A DNA stretch of 64,000 nucleotides from an uncultured Bacteroidales bacterium (GTDB lineage: Bacteria > Bacteroidota > Bacteroidia > Bacteroidales > Paludibacteraceae): positions 1 through 64,000 of the forward strand of contig CACZCR010000002.1 in assembly GCA_902779705.1 (NCBI GenBank), written 5' to 3'. Made by a program: the position numbers and the translations under genes. Positions 42,507-52,169 of the stretch are shown here, in pieces. Numbering within the stretch: the first letter of the stretch is position 1; each line of letters opens with the position of its first letter. The notes beneath the pieces were generated by a model. The model made no database searches and was not told where the DNA came from. It saw nothing but the letters and a program-made list of their open reading frames with translations.

Positions 42507-43531
42507 ATATCCGTGTAGGGATATTAACAGCTCCGCATATCGAGTTCGAGCAACGGGAAAAGACGTTCATTCTAAAGAATGTCCGTATCGGTATTGGTTT
42601 TCACTGGGATAGGTTCGAAGATCAAGAATTTGCCGGCAAACTAACTATTCGCAACAACCCCGACGGCACACAAACAGCCATCAACACCATCGATCTGGAA
42701 GACTATATCTGTTCGGTCATCTCATCAGAGATGAACGCCAGCAGCCCCATGGAGCTGCTGAAAGCACACGCAGTCATCAGCCGTTCATGGGCACTACGCG
42801 CGATGCAACACCCGAACCATGAAGGTTTTCACGTTTGTGCCGACGATCATTGCCAGCGGTACGAAGGGCTGCTAAGAATGAACCAACGGGCTGTAGAAGC
42901 CGTACGAGCAACCGCTGGACAAGTGCTGATGTGCGGCGATGAGATCTGTGACTGCCGGTATCATAAGTGTTGCGGCGGGCGAACAGAGATCTGGCGGACG
43001 TGTTGGGAAGACAAGGATGTGCCGTATATCCAATCTGTGCAATGCGACTACTGTAAAAATCCTTCACCCGACATCCTGCGTCTGGTGCTCAATGATTATG
43101 ACCAAGAGACCAAGGATTTTCATGATTGGACCGTGCGATATAAGGACGAGGAATTAGATGCTATTATTGCGGAAAAGTCCGGTATCGATTTTGGGCATAT
43201 TACTGCTTTAGTCCCCCTTCATCGCGGAGCGAGTGGACGTATTGACCGCCTCAAGATCGTCGGCACCAAGCGTACCGAAGAGATCGGCAAAGAGTTGAAG
43301 ATCCGGCTGTGGCTCAGCAAGAGTTGTCTGTATAGCAGTTGGTTTGAAGTCTCCCATACCCCGTCTCCCGTAACCGGTGAGCCCTCATGGACACTGATCG
43401 GCCACGGCTGGGGGCACGGTGCCGGACTATGTCAGATAGGCGCAGCAGTTATGGCAAGCGAAGGACACACATACGAACAAATACTGGCTCATTACTATGT
43501 CGGTTCAAGACTTAGCGTTGCAACGCTCTAA
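42503..43531 (+). CDS. SpoIID/LytB domain protein
   Basis: At 342 residues, starting at TTG because a stop lies directly upstream and no ATG precedes the conserved NIRVGIL. SpoIID domain signatures: LEDYICSVISSEMNASSPMELLKAHAVISRSWAL, VRATAGQVL, CCGGRTE, and the terminal GHGWGHGAGLCQIGAAVMA. SpoIID proteins are lytic transglycosylases that trim denuded peptidoglycan; the enhancer LytB shares the domain. No signal peptide is visible, which is odd for a wall enzyme but common for this cytoplasmic-looking Bacteroidetes version. It overlaps the next gene by 35 bases. Confidence 0.85.
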   Translation: MNIRVGILTAPHIEFEQREKTFILKNVRIGIGFHWDRFEDQEFAGKLTIRNNPDGTQTAINTIDLEDYICSVISSEMNASSPMELLKAHAVISRSWALRAMQHPNHEGFHVCADDHCQRYEGLLRMNQRAVEAVRATAGQVLMCGDEICDCRYHKCCGGRTEIWRTCWEDKDVPYIQSVQCDYCKNPSPDILRLVLNDYDQETKDFHDWTVRYKDEELDAIIAEKSGIDFGHITALVPLHRGASGRIDRLKIVGTKRTEEIGKELKIRLWLSKSCLYSSWFEVSHTPSPVTGEPSWTLIGHGWGHGAGLCQIGAAVMASEGHTYEQILAHYYVGSRLSVATL

Positions 43532-44693
43532 ATACAAGCACCTCAGCGACGAAGAGTGGCGCTGGTTTCTGCAGCAAGCAGAGGGACGCGAACGGACAGC
43601 AGACAAGTTGCCCACGTTTGCAGCTATAGAGGAATGGTGGTATCCCGTTCGCCTCAGTTGCGAACAATGTTCGTCAGAACTCGCCGCAAAATACAAAGCC
43701 AAAATCGTTGCAAGCCAGCCCCCCCCCAACCCCCTCTCAAAGGGGGAGGAAAATGTTGCAAGTAGTATGGTAGACTTGACGGGAGGATATGGAGTAGATA
43801 CATATTTCTTAAGCGAATCCTTTGCCCATACCGACTATGTGGAGCAGAATGCCGAGTTATGCCGCATAGCCACGCACAATTTCTTCCATAAGCCCATTTC
43901 AATCCATAACACTACCGCCGAAGATTTTCTAACAAAAAGCCAAATCGTAAATTGTAAATCGTCAAATCGTAAATCGGAATATGACCTTATCTATATTGAT
44001 CCGGCACGGCGGGACAGTCATGGCGGCAAAGTGTTTCGATTGGAGGACTGTACGCCCAATGTGGTAGAGCTGTTGCCTACTCTACTCAACCACCTCACAC
44101 CCAACGGCAGACTGATGCTCAAACTATCACCTATGTTGGACCTCACGCAAGCCGTAAAAAGTCTTTCACAGGTAACCTGGGACATCCATGTGGTAGCCAT
44201 CAAAAACGAGGTCAAAGAAGTGCTCTTACTAAGCGGGGGTGCATCAAAGATCACCGCAATTGATCTCGACCACCCTGATCAGGCTTTTGTATTCACCCGC
44301 GAGGAAGAACAGGATTGCAGATTGGTAAATGGTACATGCGAAAATGGTAAATGGCTTTATGAGCCGAATGCAGCGATTTTGAAGGCCGGCGCATATAAGA
44401 CTATTGCCACACGGTTGAGTTTACACAAAGCTGCGCCGAATACCCATCTCTACCTATCCGACAGTTTGGTAGAGTCTTTTCCCGGCCGTGTATGGCGAAT
44501 CGTTAAGACGATCAAGGACCGCAAAGACCTGCCGGAAGGAATCAAGCAGGCCAATGTGATCACACGCAACTATCCTTTGAAGGCAGAGCAACTAAAAAAA
44601 CACCTCCGCCTGAATGACGGAGGTGCTGAATATATCATCGGATTTCGGATGATGGACAAGCCAACAGTCGTGCTTGCCGAGCGTATTCAATAG
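43497..44693 (+). CDS. class I SAM-dependent methyltransferase with THUMP-like C-terminus
   Basis: At 398 residues. The Rossmann methyltransferase starts MVDLTGGYGVDTYFLSE, with YDLIYIDPARRD as the catalytic DPAR motif and LTPNGRLMLKLSPMLDL following. The C-terminal THUMP-like part includes KAGAYKTIATR and NVITRNYPLKAEQLKKHLRL. RNA is the expected substrate. Three repeat families invade it without breaking the frame: QPPPNPLSKGEE (75-87), QIVNCKSSNRKS (148-160) and LVNGTCENGKWL (273-286). Each falls between conserved blocks. Confidence 0.85.
   Translation: MSVQDLALQRSKYKHLSDEEWRWFLQQAEGRERTADKLPTFAAIEEWWYPVRLSCEQCSSELAAKYKAKIVASQPPPNPLSKGEENVASSMVDLTGGYGVDTYFLSESFAHTDYVEQNAELCRIATHNFFHKPISIHNTTAEDFLTKSQIVNCKSSNRKSEYDLIYIDPARRDSHGGKVFRLEDCTPNVVELLPTLLNHLTPNGRLMLKLSPMLDLTQAVKSLSQVTWDIHVVAIKNEVKEVLLLSGGASKITAIDLDHPDQAFVFTREEEQDCRLVNGTCENGKWLYEPNAAILKAGAYKTIATRLSLHKAAPNTHLYLSDSLVESFPGRVWRIVKTIKDRKDLPEGIKQANVITRNYPLKAEQLKKHLRLNDGGAEYIIGFRMMDKPTVVLAERIQ
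43718..43757 (+). repeat. G-family palindromic repeat inside the methyltransferase
   Basis: A run of nine Cs and cccctctcaaagggggagg form a hairpin-capable element; encodes PPPNPLSKGEE. Same family as 10546-10606 in the TonB receptor. Confidence 0.7.
43940..43977 (+). repeat. A-family 15-base repeat inside the methyltransferase
   Basis: CAAATCGTAAATTGT then AAATCGTCAAATCGT then AAATCG; read as QIVNC-KSSNR-KS. Confidence 0.8.
44316..44354 (+). repeat. C-family repeat inside the methyltransferase
   Basis: Degenerate ggtaaatgg units, encoding RLVNGTCENGKW. Confidence 0.5.
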
Positions 44694-44695
44694 CC

Positions 44696-46804
44696 TTAAT
44701 TGCGGAACGCCAATTCGCCGTTCTTGAGTTCAACTACCACAGGTTTGGTCTGATCAACTTTACCAGCAATGATCGACTTGGACAGCTCGTTGAGTACCAG
44801 TCGTTGCAAAGCTCGTTTGACGGGGCGTGCACCAAACTGCGGGTCGTAGCCTTCGCGGGCGATATAGTCGATTGCATCGTCTGTGACGCGCAGGTCTATA
44901 CCGTTGTGCATCAGCATCTTGTGTACACCTTCTATCTGCAGCCCCACGATCGAACGAATCTCGCTTTCGCTAAGCGGCTCAAAGAGGATGGTCTCGTCGA
45001 TACGGTTCAAGAACTCCGGACGGATGGTCTGATGCAGAAGTCCCAACACCTGTTGACGCGTGGTCTCGCGGTCGACATGCTTCTCCTCGTTCTCGCGGAT
45101 GAGTTGTGAACCCAGGTTAGAGGTGAGGATGATGAGTGTGTTCTTGAAGTTGACCGTACGTCCTTTGTTGTCGGTCAGACGGCCGTCGTCAAGCACTTGG
45201 AGCAGCACGTTGAATACATCGGGGTGTGCTTTCTCGATCTCGTCAAAGAGCACTACCGAATAGGGTTTGCGTCGGATAGCTTCGGTCAGTTGACCGCCCT
45301 CGTCATAACCTACGTATCCCGGAGGCGCACCGATCAATCGGGTGGCCGAGAACTTCTCTTGATACTCAGACATGTCGATTCGTGTCATCATGTTCTCGTC
45401 GTCGAAGAGGTAGTCGGCCAAGGCTTTGGCCAGTTCGGTCTTGCCCACACCGGTCGTACCGAGGAATATGAACGATCCGATGGGTCGTTTAGGGTCTTGC
45501 AATCCTGCCCGCGAACGGCGGATAGCGTCTGAGACAGCTTTGATAGCAGCGTCTTGACCAACGACACGTTTGTGGAGTTCTTCTTCCAGGTGCAGCAGTT
45601 TATCGCGCTCTGACTGCATCATCTTGGTCACAGGTATACCGGTCCAACGGGCTACTATCTCAGCTATATCGTCTTCGTCTACCTCCTCCTTGATAAGGCT
45701 GTCGGAGCTGATAGTATGGAGAGCATCTTGTGCAGCTTTGATGTTGGCTTCGGCCTGCTGCAACCGGCTGTAGCGTATCTCGGCCACTTTGCCATAGTCG
45801 CCTTCGCGCTCAGCCACCTCTGCCTCGTGCTTCATTTGCTCGATACGCGCTTTCTCGTTTTGGATAGTAGCCACATAGCCTTTCTCTTGATTCCAACGTG
45901 CGTTGAGTTCGTCGGACTGCTTTTTGAGTTCAGTCAGTTGTTTCTCAATCTCGCCAAGCTTAGCCTCGTCCCGGTCGCGCTTGATGGCTTCGCGTTCGAT
46001 CTCCAATTGCTTGATCTGGCGGTCGAGTGTATCGATCTCCTCAGGTTTGGAGTCCACTTCCAGACGCAGTTTGGCAGCCGCCTCATCGATGAGGTCAATC
46101 GCCTTATCTGGCAGGAAACGATCGGTTATATAGCGGTTGGAGAGTGTGACGGCCGCGATGATAGCGTCGTCTTTGATACGCACTTTGTGGTGGGTCTCAT
46201 AACGCTCTTTTAGTCCACGCAGGATAGAGATCGTAGCCGCCTCATCGGGTTCGTCTACCATAACGATCTGGAAGCGGCGTTCGAGTGCCTTATCGGACTC
46301 GAAATACTTCTGATACTCGTCCAGTGTAGTAGCACCGATAGCTCGCAACTCACCACGCGCCAAAGCGGGTTTGAGGATGTTAGCAGCATCCATCGCTCCG
46401 CTGGTCTTGCCGGCACCTACGAGGGTGTGTATCTCGTCGATAAAGAGGATGATCTCGCCTGCAGCTTCGACCACTTCGTTGATCACGCCTTTGAGTCGTT
46501 CCTCAAACTCGCCTTGGTACTTAGCACCGGCGATCAAGGCGCCCATGTCAAGCGAATAGATCTTCTTTTGTTTGAGGTTCTCGGGTACGTCACCACGAAC
46601 GATACGATGTGCCAGTCCTTCGGCTATAGCGGTCTTACCGACACCGGGTTCACCGATGAGGATCGGGTTGTTTTTGGTTCGACGGCTCAGTATCTGCAGC
46701 ACGCGACGAATCTCGTCGTCGCGCCCGATGACAGGGTCCAGTTTGCCTTGTGAGGCTCGTTCGCACAGATTGATGGCGAATTTAGATAAGTTTTCAGTCT
46801 TCAT
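44696..46804 (-). CDS. clpB: ClpB-type disaggregase lacking the N-terminal domain
   Basis: At 702 residues against about 860 for typical ClpB. It begins [22 protein letters not shown], exactly at the linker before the first ATPase domain, so only the two Clp-N repeats are missing. Both AAA+ modules are intact ([52 protein letters not shown]), as is the coiled-coil middle domain (about 255-375) that contacts DnaK. Only 82 bases separate it from the upstream gene, so no room exists for a lost N domain. E. coli makes a similar short form by internal initiation; here it is the only form encoded. A heat-shock-like site lies at 46864-46882. Confidence 0.93.
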   Translation of the reverse strand: MKTENLSKFAINLCERASQGKLDPVIGRDDEIRRVLQILSRRTKNNPILIGEPGVGKTAIAEGLAHRIVRGDVPENLKQKKIYSLDMGALIAGAKYQGEFEERLKGVINEVVEAAGEIILFIDEIHTLVGAGKTSGAMDAANILKPALARGELRAIGATTLDEYQKYFESDKALERRFQIVMVDEPDEAATISILRGLKERYETHHKVRIKDDAIIAAVTLSNRYITDRFLPDKAIDLIDEAAAKLRLEVDSKPEEIDTLDRQIKQLEIEREAIKRDRDEAKLGEIEKQLTELKKQSDELNARWNQEKGYVATIQNEKARIEQMKHEAEVAEREGDYGKVAEIRYSRLQQAEANIKAAQDALHTISSDSLIKEEVDEDDIAEIVARWTGIPVTKMMQSERDKLLHLEEELHKRVVGQDAAIKAVSDAIRRSRAGLQDPKRPIGSFIFLGTTGVGKTELAKALADYLFDDENMMTRIDMSEYQEKFSATRLIGAPPGYVGYDEGGQLTEAIRRKPYSVVLFDEIEKAHPDVFNVLLQVLDDGRLTDNKGRTVNFKNTLIILTSNLGSQLIRENEEKHVDRETTRQQVLGLLHQTIRPEFLNRIDETILFEPLSESEIRSIVGLQIEGVHKMLMHNGIDLRVTDDAIDYIAREGYDPQFGARPVKRALQRLVLNELSKSIIAGKVDQTKPVVVELKNGELAFRN

Positions 46805-46863
46805 AGCGGTTTGTATTTTAGTGTTTGCCCCCTATAGTGCAAACTCTATACCAAGCCGCCAAC

Positions 46864-46882
46864 GACTGACAAAATGGCAGTC
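46864..46882 (-). promoter_or_regulatory. TGNCA-N3-TGNCA site upstream of clpB
   Basis: Plus strand GACTGACAAAATGGCAGTC is a 5-base inverted repeat (GACTG/CAGTC) around TGACA-AAA-TGGCA. It holds the 13-base GACAAAATGGCAG also found before hsp20. It overlaps a candidate -33 TTTG (minus strand, 46870-46873). A weak -7 (TA-GAG-TTTG, 46840-46848) follows with slightly long spacing. Confidence 0.55.
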
Positions 46883-46886
46883 CGAG

Positions 46887-47867
46887 TTATTTGCTCTTGA
46901 CGATGATGTAGATGATGATCGGTGCGCCGAAGAGGGCACTGATGGTCGATATAGGCAGCGGATAGACAAAGAGCGACGAGAAGATGTCGCAGATGAGAAT
47001 CAGCATCGCGCCTATCAGCGCGCAGGCCGGCATCGTGAGTCGGTGGTTGCTGGACTGGAGCAGTCCCCGTGCTATGTGCGGTACTGCCACACCCACGAAG
47101 GCGATCAATCCACAGAAAGCGGTGGTCACACCGGCAAGCAGGCCCGTAGCCAGGACGATGCCTATACGCGTACGATATATATTGATCCCGAGCCCGCGTG
47201 CGTAGTCTTCGCCGAGCATCAATCCGTTGAGCGGTTTGACCAATAGGAAGGAGAGAACCAGTCCCAGCAGGATGATCGATAGCATGATAGGCATATCGGC
47301 CCACCCTACGCTATCAAGCGAACCCAGTGTCCAGACAATGAAGAGTTTGAGGGCGTCAGGATTCGCAAAATTCTGCATCAGGCTGACCAGCGCGCCGGCG
47401 ATAGAGCCGAACATCATACCGATGATGAGCAGCGAGACATTGGAGCGGACGTGACGACTGACAGCCAGCACAAGCAGCAGGACAGCTGTTGAGCCGAGTA
47501 TAGCGGCAAAGACCGAGCCCAGATGGTAGAGGGGCATCCATGCGAACATGGTGCTGCACATCGTAACGAACGCCACACCAAGACTGGCACCCGAGCTGAC
47601 ACCCAGCGTGTAGGCTCCGGCCAAGGGGTTGCGGAACATGGTCTGCATCATCAAACCCGAGACCGATAAGGCAGCGCCGGCCAAGATAGCTACAATGGCT
47701 TTGGGCAGGCGGAGGTTCCATAGGATATTGTAGGTCATAGAGTCGATATTCTCACTACCGAGCAGCGAGAATGCATTGAGCCAGATGGATCCTGAACACA
47801 AGTCCAAGACGAACAACCCAAGCGTCAAAACACCCAAAATTGTAAAAAACGATACCCTATTTTTCAT
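46887..47867 (-). CDS. FecCD/BtuC family ABC transporter permease
   Basis: At 326 residues from the ATG at 47867 ([12 protein letters not shown]), preferred over the longer frame because the promoter lies just upstream of it. About ten membrane helices with family signatures: [56 protein letters not shown] and [18 protein letters not shown]. It would move cobalamin, haem or ferric siderophore across the inner membrane. No ATPase or binding protein is next to it, so partners must come from elsewhere. Confidence 0.9.
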   Translation of the reverse strand: MKNRVSFFTILGVLTLGLFVLDLCSGSIWLNAFSLLGSENIDSMTYNILWNLRLPKAIVAILAGAALSVSGLMMQTMFRNPLAGAYTLGVSSGASLGVAFVTMCSTMFAWMPLYHLGSVFAAILGSTAVLLLVLAVSRHVRSNVSLLIIGMMFGSIAGALVSLMQNFANPDALKLFIVWTLGSLDSVGWADMPIMLSIILLGLVLSFLLVKPLNGLMLGEDYARGLGINIYRTRIGIVLATGLLAGVTTAFCGLIAFVGVAVPHIARGLLQSSNHRLTMPACALIGAMLILICDIFSSLFVYPLPISTISALFGAPIIIYIIVKSK

Positions 47868-47877
47868 AATTCGACTA

Positions 47878-47909
47878 CAAAGGTATGCTTTTTTTTGGAG
47901 ATACACAAA
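47878..47909 (-). promoter_or_regulatory. promoter of the FecCD-type gene
   Basis: Minus-strand TTTG (47906-47909) and TAccTTTG (47878-47885), 20-base spacing. Confidence 0.75.
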
Positions 47910-47925
47910 AAAAAGTGTATATTTG
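47894..47925 (+). promoter_or_regulatory. promoter of panB
   Basis: TTTG 47894-47897 and TAtaTTTG 47918-47925, 20-base spacing. It interleaves with the divergent FecCD promoter, so the two may compete. Confidence 0.75.
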
Positions 47926-47947
47926 CAGCGTTTTTTAATAAATTACT

Positions 47948-48763
47948 ATGTCAGTACATGTACAAAATAGTCGAATGACGACAGCCAAACTTCGTCAGAT
48001 GAAACAGAACGGCGAGAAGATCGCCATGTTGACCAGCTATGACTTCACCCTTGCCCGCTTGGTAGATGAAGCAGGCGTCGATATGTTGTTGGTAGGCGAT
48101 AGTGCCAGCAATGTGGTATGCGGCAACCAATATACGCTGCCCATTACGGTGGATGAGATGATCTTTCTGACCAAGGGAGTGGTACGCGCCGCACAACACG
48201 CGTTGGTGGTATGTGATATGCCTTTTGGCAGCTATCAGGTCAGCGAAGAAGAGGCGGTACGAAATGCAATCAAGATCGTCAAAGAGAGCGGTTGCGATGC
48301 AGTCAAGTTGGAGGGAGGCGAAGAGATATTGCCGGCCATCCGTCATATGGTGCAGGCCGGTGTTCCGGTGATGGGTCACCTGGGTCTTACGCCTCAGAGT
48401 GTCAACCAGTTTGGAGGCTACGGTCTGCGTGCTAAAGAGCAAGCAGAGGCCGATAAACTGTTGCACGATGCCAAGTTGTTGGACGAAGCAGGTTGTTTCT
48501 CTATCGTGCTGGAGAAGATACCGAGCGCGTTGGCCGAGAAAGTGACCAAAGCAGTCAGTTGTCCGGTGATCGGTATAGGAGCCGGTAACGGTTGTGACGG
48601 TCAGGTTTTGGTGCTGCATGATATGCTTGGATTGAATCAAGGTTTCAAGCCTAAGTTCCTACGCTATTTTGCCCAACTGGCCGAGGAGGTCAAGGGTGCA
48701 GTCAGCACGTATGTATCGGCTGTGAAAGACAGCAGTTTTCCGAATAACGAAGAAGCATATTAA
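47948..48763 (+). CDS. panB: 3-methyl-2-oxobutanoate hydroxymethyltransferase
   Basis: At 271 residues, full length. PanB adds a hydroxymethyl group to alpha-ketoisovalerate to give ketopantoate, the first step to pantothenate and coenzyme A. The TIM barrel shows MLTSYDFTLARLVDEAG, LLVGDSASNVV (metal-binding Asp), VVCDMPFGSYQ, VKLEGGEE, VPVMGHLGLTPQSVNQFGGY and IGIGAGNGCDGQVLVLHD. panC and panD are not adjacent. The LRR protein starts one base after its stop. Confidence 0.97.
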   Translation: MSVHVQNSRMTTAKLRQMKQNGEKIAMLTSYDFTLARLVDEAGVDMLLVGDSASNVVCGNQYTLPITVDEMIFLTKGVVRAAQHALVVCDMPFGSYQVSEEEAVRNAIKIVKESGCDAVKLEGGEEILPAIRHMVQAGVPVMGHLGLTPQSVNQFGGYGLRAKEQAEADKLLHDAKLLDEAGCFSIVLEKIPSALAEKVTKAVSCPVIGIGAGNGCDGQVLVLHDMLGLNQGFKPKFLRYFAQLAEEVKGAVSTYVSAVKDSSFPNNEEAY

Positions 48764-48764
48764 T

Positions 48765-50534
48765 ATGAAACGTTTATTATTGGTATTAGCAGCAGTCTGT
48801 GCGCTGAACGCATGGGCAGAAGAGGCGGTGTATGAAGACATCGTCTATTCGCTGGATCTGGACAAAATGACTGCCGAAGTAGGGCTTAACCCACGCGCCT
48901 ATGGCGAGATAGTGATCCCGGAGACAATCAAAGTGGACCAGGGAGATTTTCGTGTGACGGCAGTAGGTGACAACGCGTTCAAAGGAGCCAAAGACCTGAC
49001 GGCTATTGAGTTGCCCGCTACGATTGAGCACATCTACCGCTCCGCTTTTGAGGGCACGGGCATCTATGCTGACAAAGCCAACTGGCTAGATGGTGTGCTG
49101 ATGATCGATAGCATGTATCTAATCGCTGCTGACAAGAGTATCAAGCCCAAATATGAGATGCCGGGGTTTGTCAAGTTGGTAGCCATCGGTGCGTTCAAAG
49201 GCAACAAGACGGTGACCAAGGTGACGTGGTCTGAGTCAGTCAAGGTGATCGACCATGAGGTGTTCCGTGACTGTAAGAACCTGGTTAAGCTAGTGATCCC
49301 TGAGAGTGTAGAATGGATCGGCCAGGATGTGCTGACGGGTTCGGGACTGTATACGAATGACAAGAAGTGGAAGAAAGGGGCCTTGTATGTAGACGGCTGT
49401 CTGATCGCTACCAACAAGGATATAGCATCCAATTTTGTATTCAAGTCCAAGGTGCCGGTGAGACTGATCGCCTGCAATGCGTTTGCGGGCAACAAAGCGT
49501 TGAAGAGCGTGAGTATACCGGAGGGCGTTAAGTGTATCCCTTCGGCGGCGTTCTATAAGTGTGAGAACCTGGTCAAAGCCGAGATACCAAACAGCGTGAC
49601 CAAAGTAGAGAAGTTCGCTTTCTACGGCTGTGGCAAGATGGCTGAATGTCTGTTACCGGAGGGTGTGACAGAGATCGGCATGGGGGCATTCTTCGAGTGC
49701 GCCGCCCTAAAAGAGCAGCGTTTGGGCAACAGTATCCGCGAGATAGAAAAGGCTACGTTCTTTGGTTGCGGGTTGATGGAGAAGATCAATATGCCTGGCA
49801 AACTGGAGAAGATAGCCGACGGTGCTTTCCGCGGCTGTGCACAATTAGACGAGGTGGTGTTCCCTGAGACATTGACCGAGATAGGTGAGATGGCTTTTGC
49901 AGGCTGTGCTACAATGACCAAAGTGAGTCTGCCCAAGCAGGTGTTGCAAATCCGTATGGGCACGTTTAAGGCTTGTCTGGCGTTGCGTGAAGTGAGTCTG
50001 CCCTACGGTGCATATTCGATTGGAGAAGAGGCGTTTGAGGGCTGTGTTAACCTGCAACGCGTAGATATGCCTGAGTCGATGTTTCGGATTGGGGCACACG
50101 CGTTTATGAGTTGTGAGTCGTTGCGTAGTATCTATCTGTCGGACGACATACAGGAGATGGAAGAGGGTGCGTTCCAGAAGTGCAAGACTTTGGGTAAAGT
50201 GCATCTACCGTCCAATCTGCAAGATCTGCCGGAAGCTGCTTTTGCCGAATGTACGGCACTGTATGAGGTAGAGTTGAGCGACGGCCTGGAGAACATCGGT
50301 AACGGTGCTTTCTACAACTGTATAGCACTGCGGGAAGTGAAGTTACCGGCCAATGTGGTATCGATTGGTCAGGAGAGTTTTGCTAACTGCAAGGCGCTAA
50401 AGAAAGTGGTATTGAACGAATCGCTGGAGCAGATCGGCGTGATGGCATTCAGCGGTTGTACCAATCTGACTATTCCTAATGTACCGGAAGGCACCGAAGT
50501 TGCCCACGGTGCTTTCAAGGGATGTAAGAAATAA
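48765..50534 (+). CDS. BspA-type leucine-rich repeat protein, secreted
   Basis: At 589 residues: signal peptide (MKRLLLVLAAVCALNAWA), a short beta region (IVYSLDLDKMTAEVGL), then about 20 LRR_5 units of roughly 23 residues with the pattern IPxxVxxIGxxAFxxCxxL, for example VTEIGMGAFFECAALKE and VVSIGQESFANCKALKK. Family members bind host or bacterial surfaces. No sorting domain follows the repeats. Cysteine occurs at the same place in most units. It is cotranscribed with panB without an evident functional link. Confidence 0.92.
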   Translation: MKRLLLVLAAVCALNAWAEEAVYEDIVYSLDLDKMTAEVGLNPRAYGEIVIPETIKVDQGDFRVTAVGDNAFKGAKDLTAIELPATIEHIYRSAFEGTGIYADKANWLDGVLMIDSMYLIAADKSIKPKYEMPGFVKLVAIGAFKGNKTVTKVTWSESVKVIDHEVFRDCKNLVKLVIPESVEWIGQDVLTGSGLYTNDKKWKKGALYVDGCLIATNKDIASNFVFKSKVPVRLIACNAFAGNKALKSVSIPEGVKCIPSAAFYKCENLVKAEIPNSVTKVEKFAFYGCGKMAECLLPEGVTEIGMGAFFECAALKEQRLGNSIREIEKATFFGCGLMEKINMPGKLEKIADGAFRGCAQLDEVVFPETLTEIGEMAFAGCATMTKVSLPKQVLQIRMGTFKACLALREVSLPYGAYSIGEEAFEGCVNLQRVDMPESMFRIGAHAFMSCESLRSIYLSDDIQEMEEGAFQKCKTLGKVHLPSNLQDLPEAAFAECTALYEVELSDGLENIGNGAFYNCIALREVKLPANVVSIGQESFANCKALKKVVLNESLEQIGVMAFSGCTNLTIPNVPEGTEVAHGAFKGCKK

Positions 50535-50540
50535 GTAGAT

Positions 50541-51440
50541 CTACTGTTCCGGATAAGGAACAAACTCTATATCTACGTGGTCGCTCATATGAGCTATAGC
50601 ATATGACGGATGGCGCTCGGTGTCCTTGGTGGCATCGAGCACTATGTATCTAACCCCTTTGTATAGCACGTTCTGGCGTGCGTGTTGGTGGCCGGACCAG
50701 TAGTAGTCCACACCGTATTTGGCGAGCATGGAGGTGAACTCATAGGTAGCTTCGAGTGCCATATTACTGGTGGTCTCTTGTGAGGCATCCAGTTTCCACA
50801 TGTGGGTGTGTGAGAAGACGATGACGTGGCGGTACTCTTTGGCTTTGGCTTCCAGCAGGTTGCGCAGCCACGTCATCTGCTGTTGTCCCAGTTCGCCTTC
50901 GGCTGAGTCCAGACAGATGAACAAGTCGAGTTTTTGGGTGCCGTTGTTGGTATCAAACCAATAGACGGATGTGCCGAACAGCTCGCGATATAGCGGCCAC
51001 TGCCAATAGTAGATATCGTGGTTACCCGGTGTGATGAAGAGGGTGTCGTTGATAGAGCGTCCGCCGAGATTGAGGATGCTGTCCGCACAGGCGTAGTTCT
51101 TCTGTGCATCGATCAGGTCACCCAAATGGATAGCCAGTTTGGGTGAAGCGGCAGCTTCGTACTGCTGGATGAAGTAGGATAGTAGTGCATGGCGCGTGCG
51201 CGTGATATGGCTGTCAGAGCACAGATAGATGGTATAGTTGTCCTGCTGCATATTGAGGTGGATCTCTCCTACCGAGTCGTTGTAGGACATTGACTGGGCA
51301 AAGCGCGTATCTATGGTCTCGCCTTGCGGGGAAAACATACCGGCGAGGTCCAAGGGAAAATCCTCGCTACAAGCGGTGAAGACGAATGCTATGCTCAGCG
51401 AACAAAGGGCGAAAAGTGATTTAGCTATATAGTGTCTCAT
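50541..51440 (-). CDS. metallophosphoesterase lipoprotein
   Basis: At 299 residues: lipobox FTAC near residue 24 after a hydrophobic signal, then the calcineurin-like core: LCSDSHITRTRH (Asp-x-His variant), AIHLGDLIDA, TPGNHDIYYW, VIVFSHTHMW and YYWSGHQHARQN. All two-metal ligands are accounted for. It probably hydrolyses a phosphate ester in the periplasm or at the surface. It ends the minus-strand operon from 55844 and converges with the LRR gene, 6 bases apart. Confidence 0.85.
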   Translation of the reverse strand: MRHYIAKSLFALCSLSIAFVFTACSEDFPLDLAGMFSPQGETIDTRFAQSMSYNDSVGEIHLNMQQDNYTIYLCSDSHITRTRHALLSYFIQQYEAAASPKLAIHLGDLIDAQKNYACADSILNLGGRSINDTLFITPGNHDIYYWQWPLYRELFGTSVYWFDTNNGTQKLDLFICLDSAEGELGQQQMTWLRNLLEAKAKEYRHVIVFSHTHMWKLDASQETTSNMALEATYEFTSMLAKYGVDYYWSGHQHARQNVLYKGVRYIVLDATKDTERHPSYAIAHMSDHVDIEFVPYPEQ

Positions 51441-51445
51441 AACGG

Positions 51446-52159
51446 TCAGAATTTATAGGTAAAACCTGTGCGTGCAGTTGCACCATAGAACGTGGCATCG
51501 AGGTGAAACATTCCGGTGGGTTTGCATTGGGCACCGAAATTGAGTCGCCAATGATCGTTGATATCGTAGTAGGCTCCGACCATGAAGAGTGGTTGCCACA
51601 TACGTTCCATCTGGAAGTCATCCATGTTGCTAAAGCAGAAGGACAGATTCCAAGGGTTGTCTTGCGGGCGGCAGAAGACCTCGAGTCGATACATAAGGTT
51701 GAAGGGCTCAACGACATAGGTATCTTCGGAATGCCAGTCTCTATCCCAATCATCCATCACGCGGCTAAAGACACCCAGCATGACGGAGACATAGTCCATT
51801 CGATACCCCAGTCCCAGTCCGGCTGTTATGTCCCCTACTCTATTCCGCGCCACAGCCTTGTACATGATATCTGTCTCGATAAAGAGTTCGCCTGTAGGCA
51901 TCTCGAACTTAGGACGCAATTGTACGGCGCCGGTATAGACATTGGCGGTAGACGCCTGCAGCTTGGCTTCCATCTCAAAATGCGGATTGAAGGGCAATAG
52001 GGCTTGTACATCCAGGTTGCCGTGGTGCGACCAAGTCCTGTTGTAGCTATACTCGCCCATGACGGTGAGGGCATAGCGGCGGTTGCCAAAGCCGGGATTG
52101 CCTGCCAAGAGGGCAAGGGGACAGAGGGTTATAAGGAAGATCAGTAGTTTTCTCATCAT
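51446..52159 (-). CDS. outer-membrane beta-barrel protein, unknown function
   Basis: At 237 residues with a signal peptide (LLIFLITLCPLALLAG). The rest is alternating aromatic strands: YALTVMGEYSYNRTWS, FEMEAKLQASTANVYTGAVQL, GLGYRMDYVSVMLGVFSRV, WNLSFCFSNMDD and RTGFTYKF at the end, fitting an 8- to 10-strand barrel. I do not recognise a specific family. It follows mutS2 by 10 bases and precedes the phosphoesterase by 5. Confidence 0.65.
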   Translation of the reverse strand: MMRKLLIFLITLCPLALLAGNPGFGNRRYALTVMGEYSYNRTWSHHGNLDVQALLPFNPHFEMEAKLQASTANVYTGAVQLRPKFEMPTGELFIETDIMYKAVARNRVGDITAGLGLGYRMDYVSVMLGVFSRVMDDWDRDWHSEDTYVVEPFNLMYRLEVFCRPQDNPWNLSFCFSNMDDFQMERMWQPLFMVGAYYDINDHWRLNFGAQCKPTGMFHLDATFYGATARTGFTYKF

Positions 52160-52169
52160 ATGGATGGTT

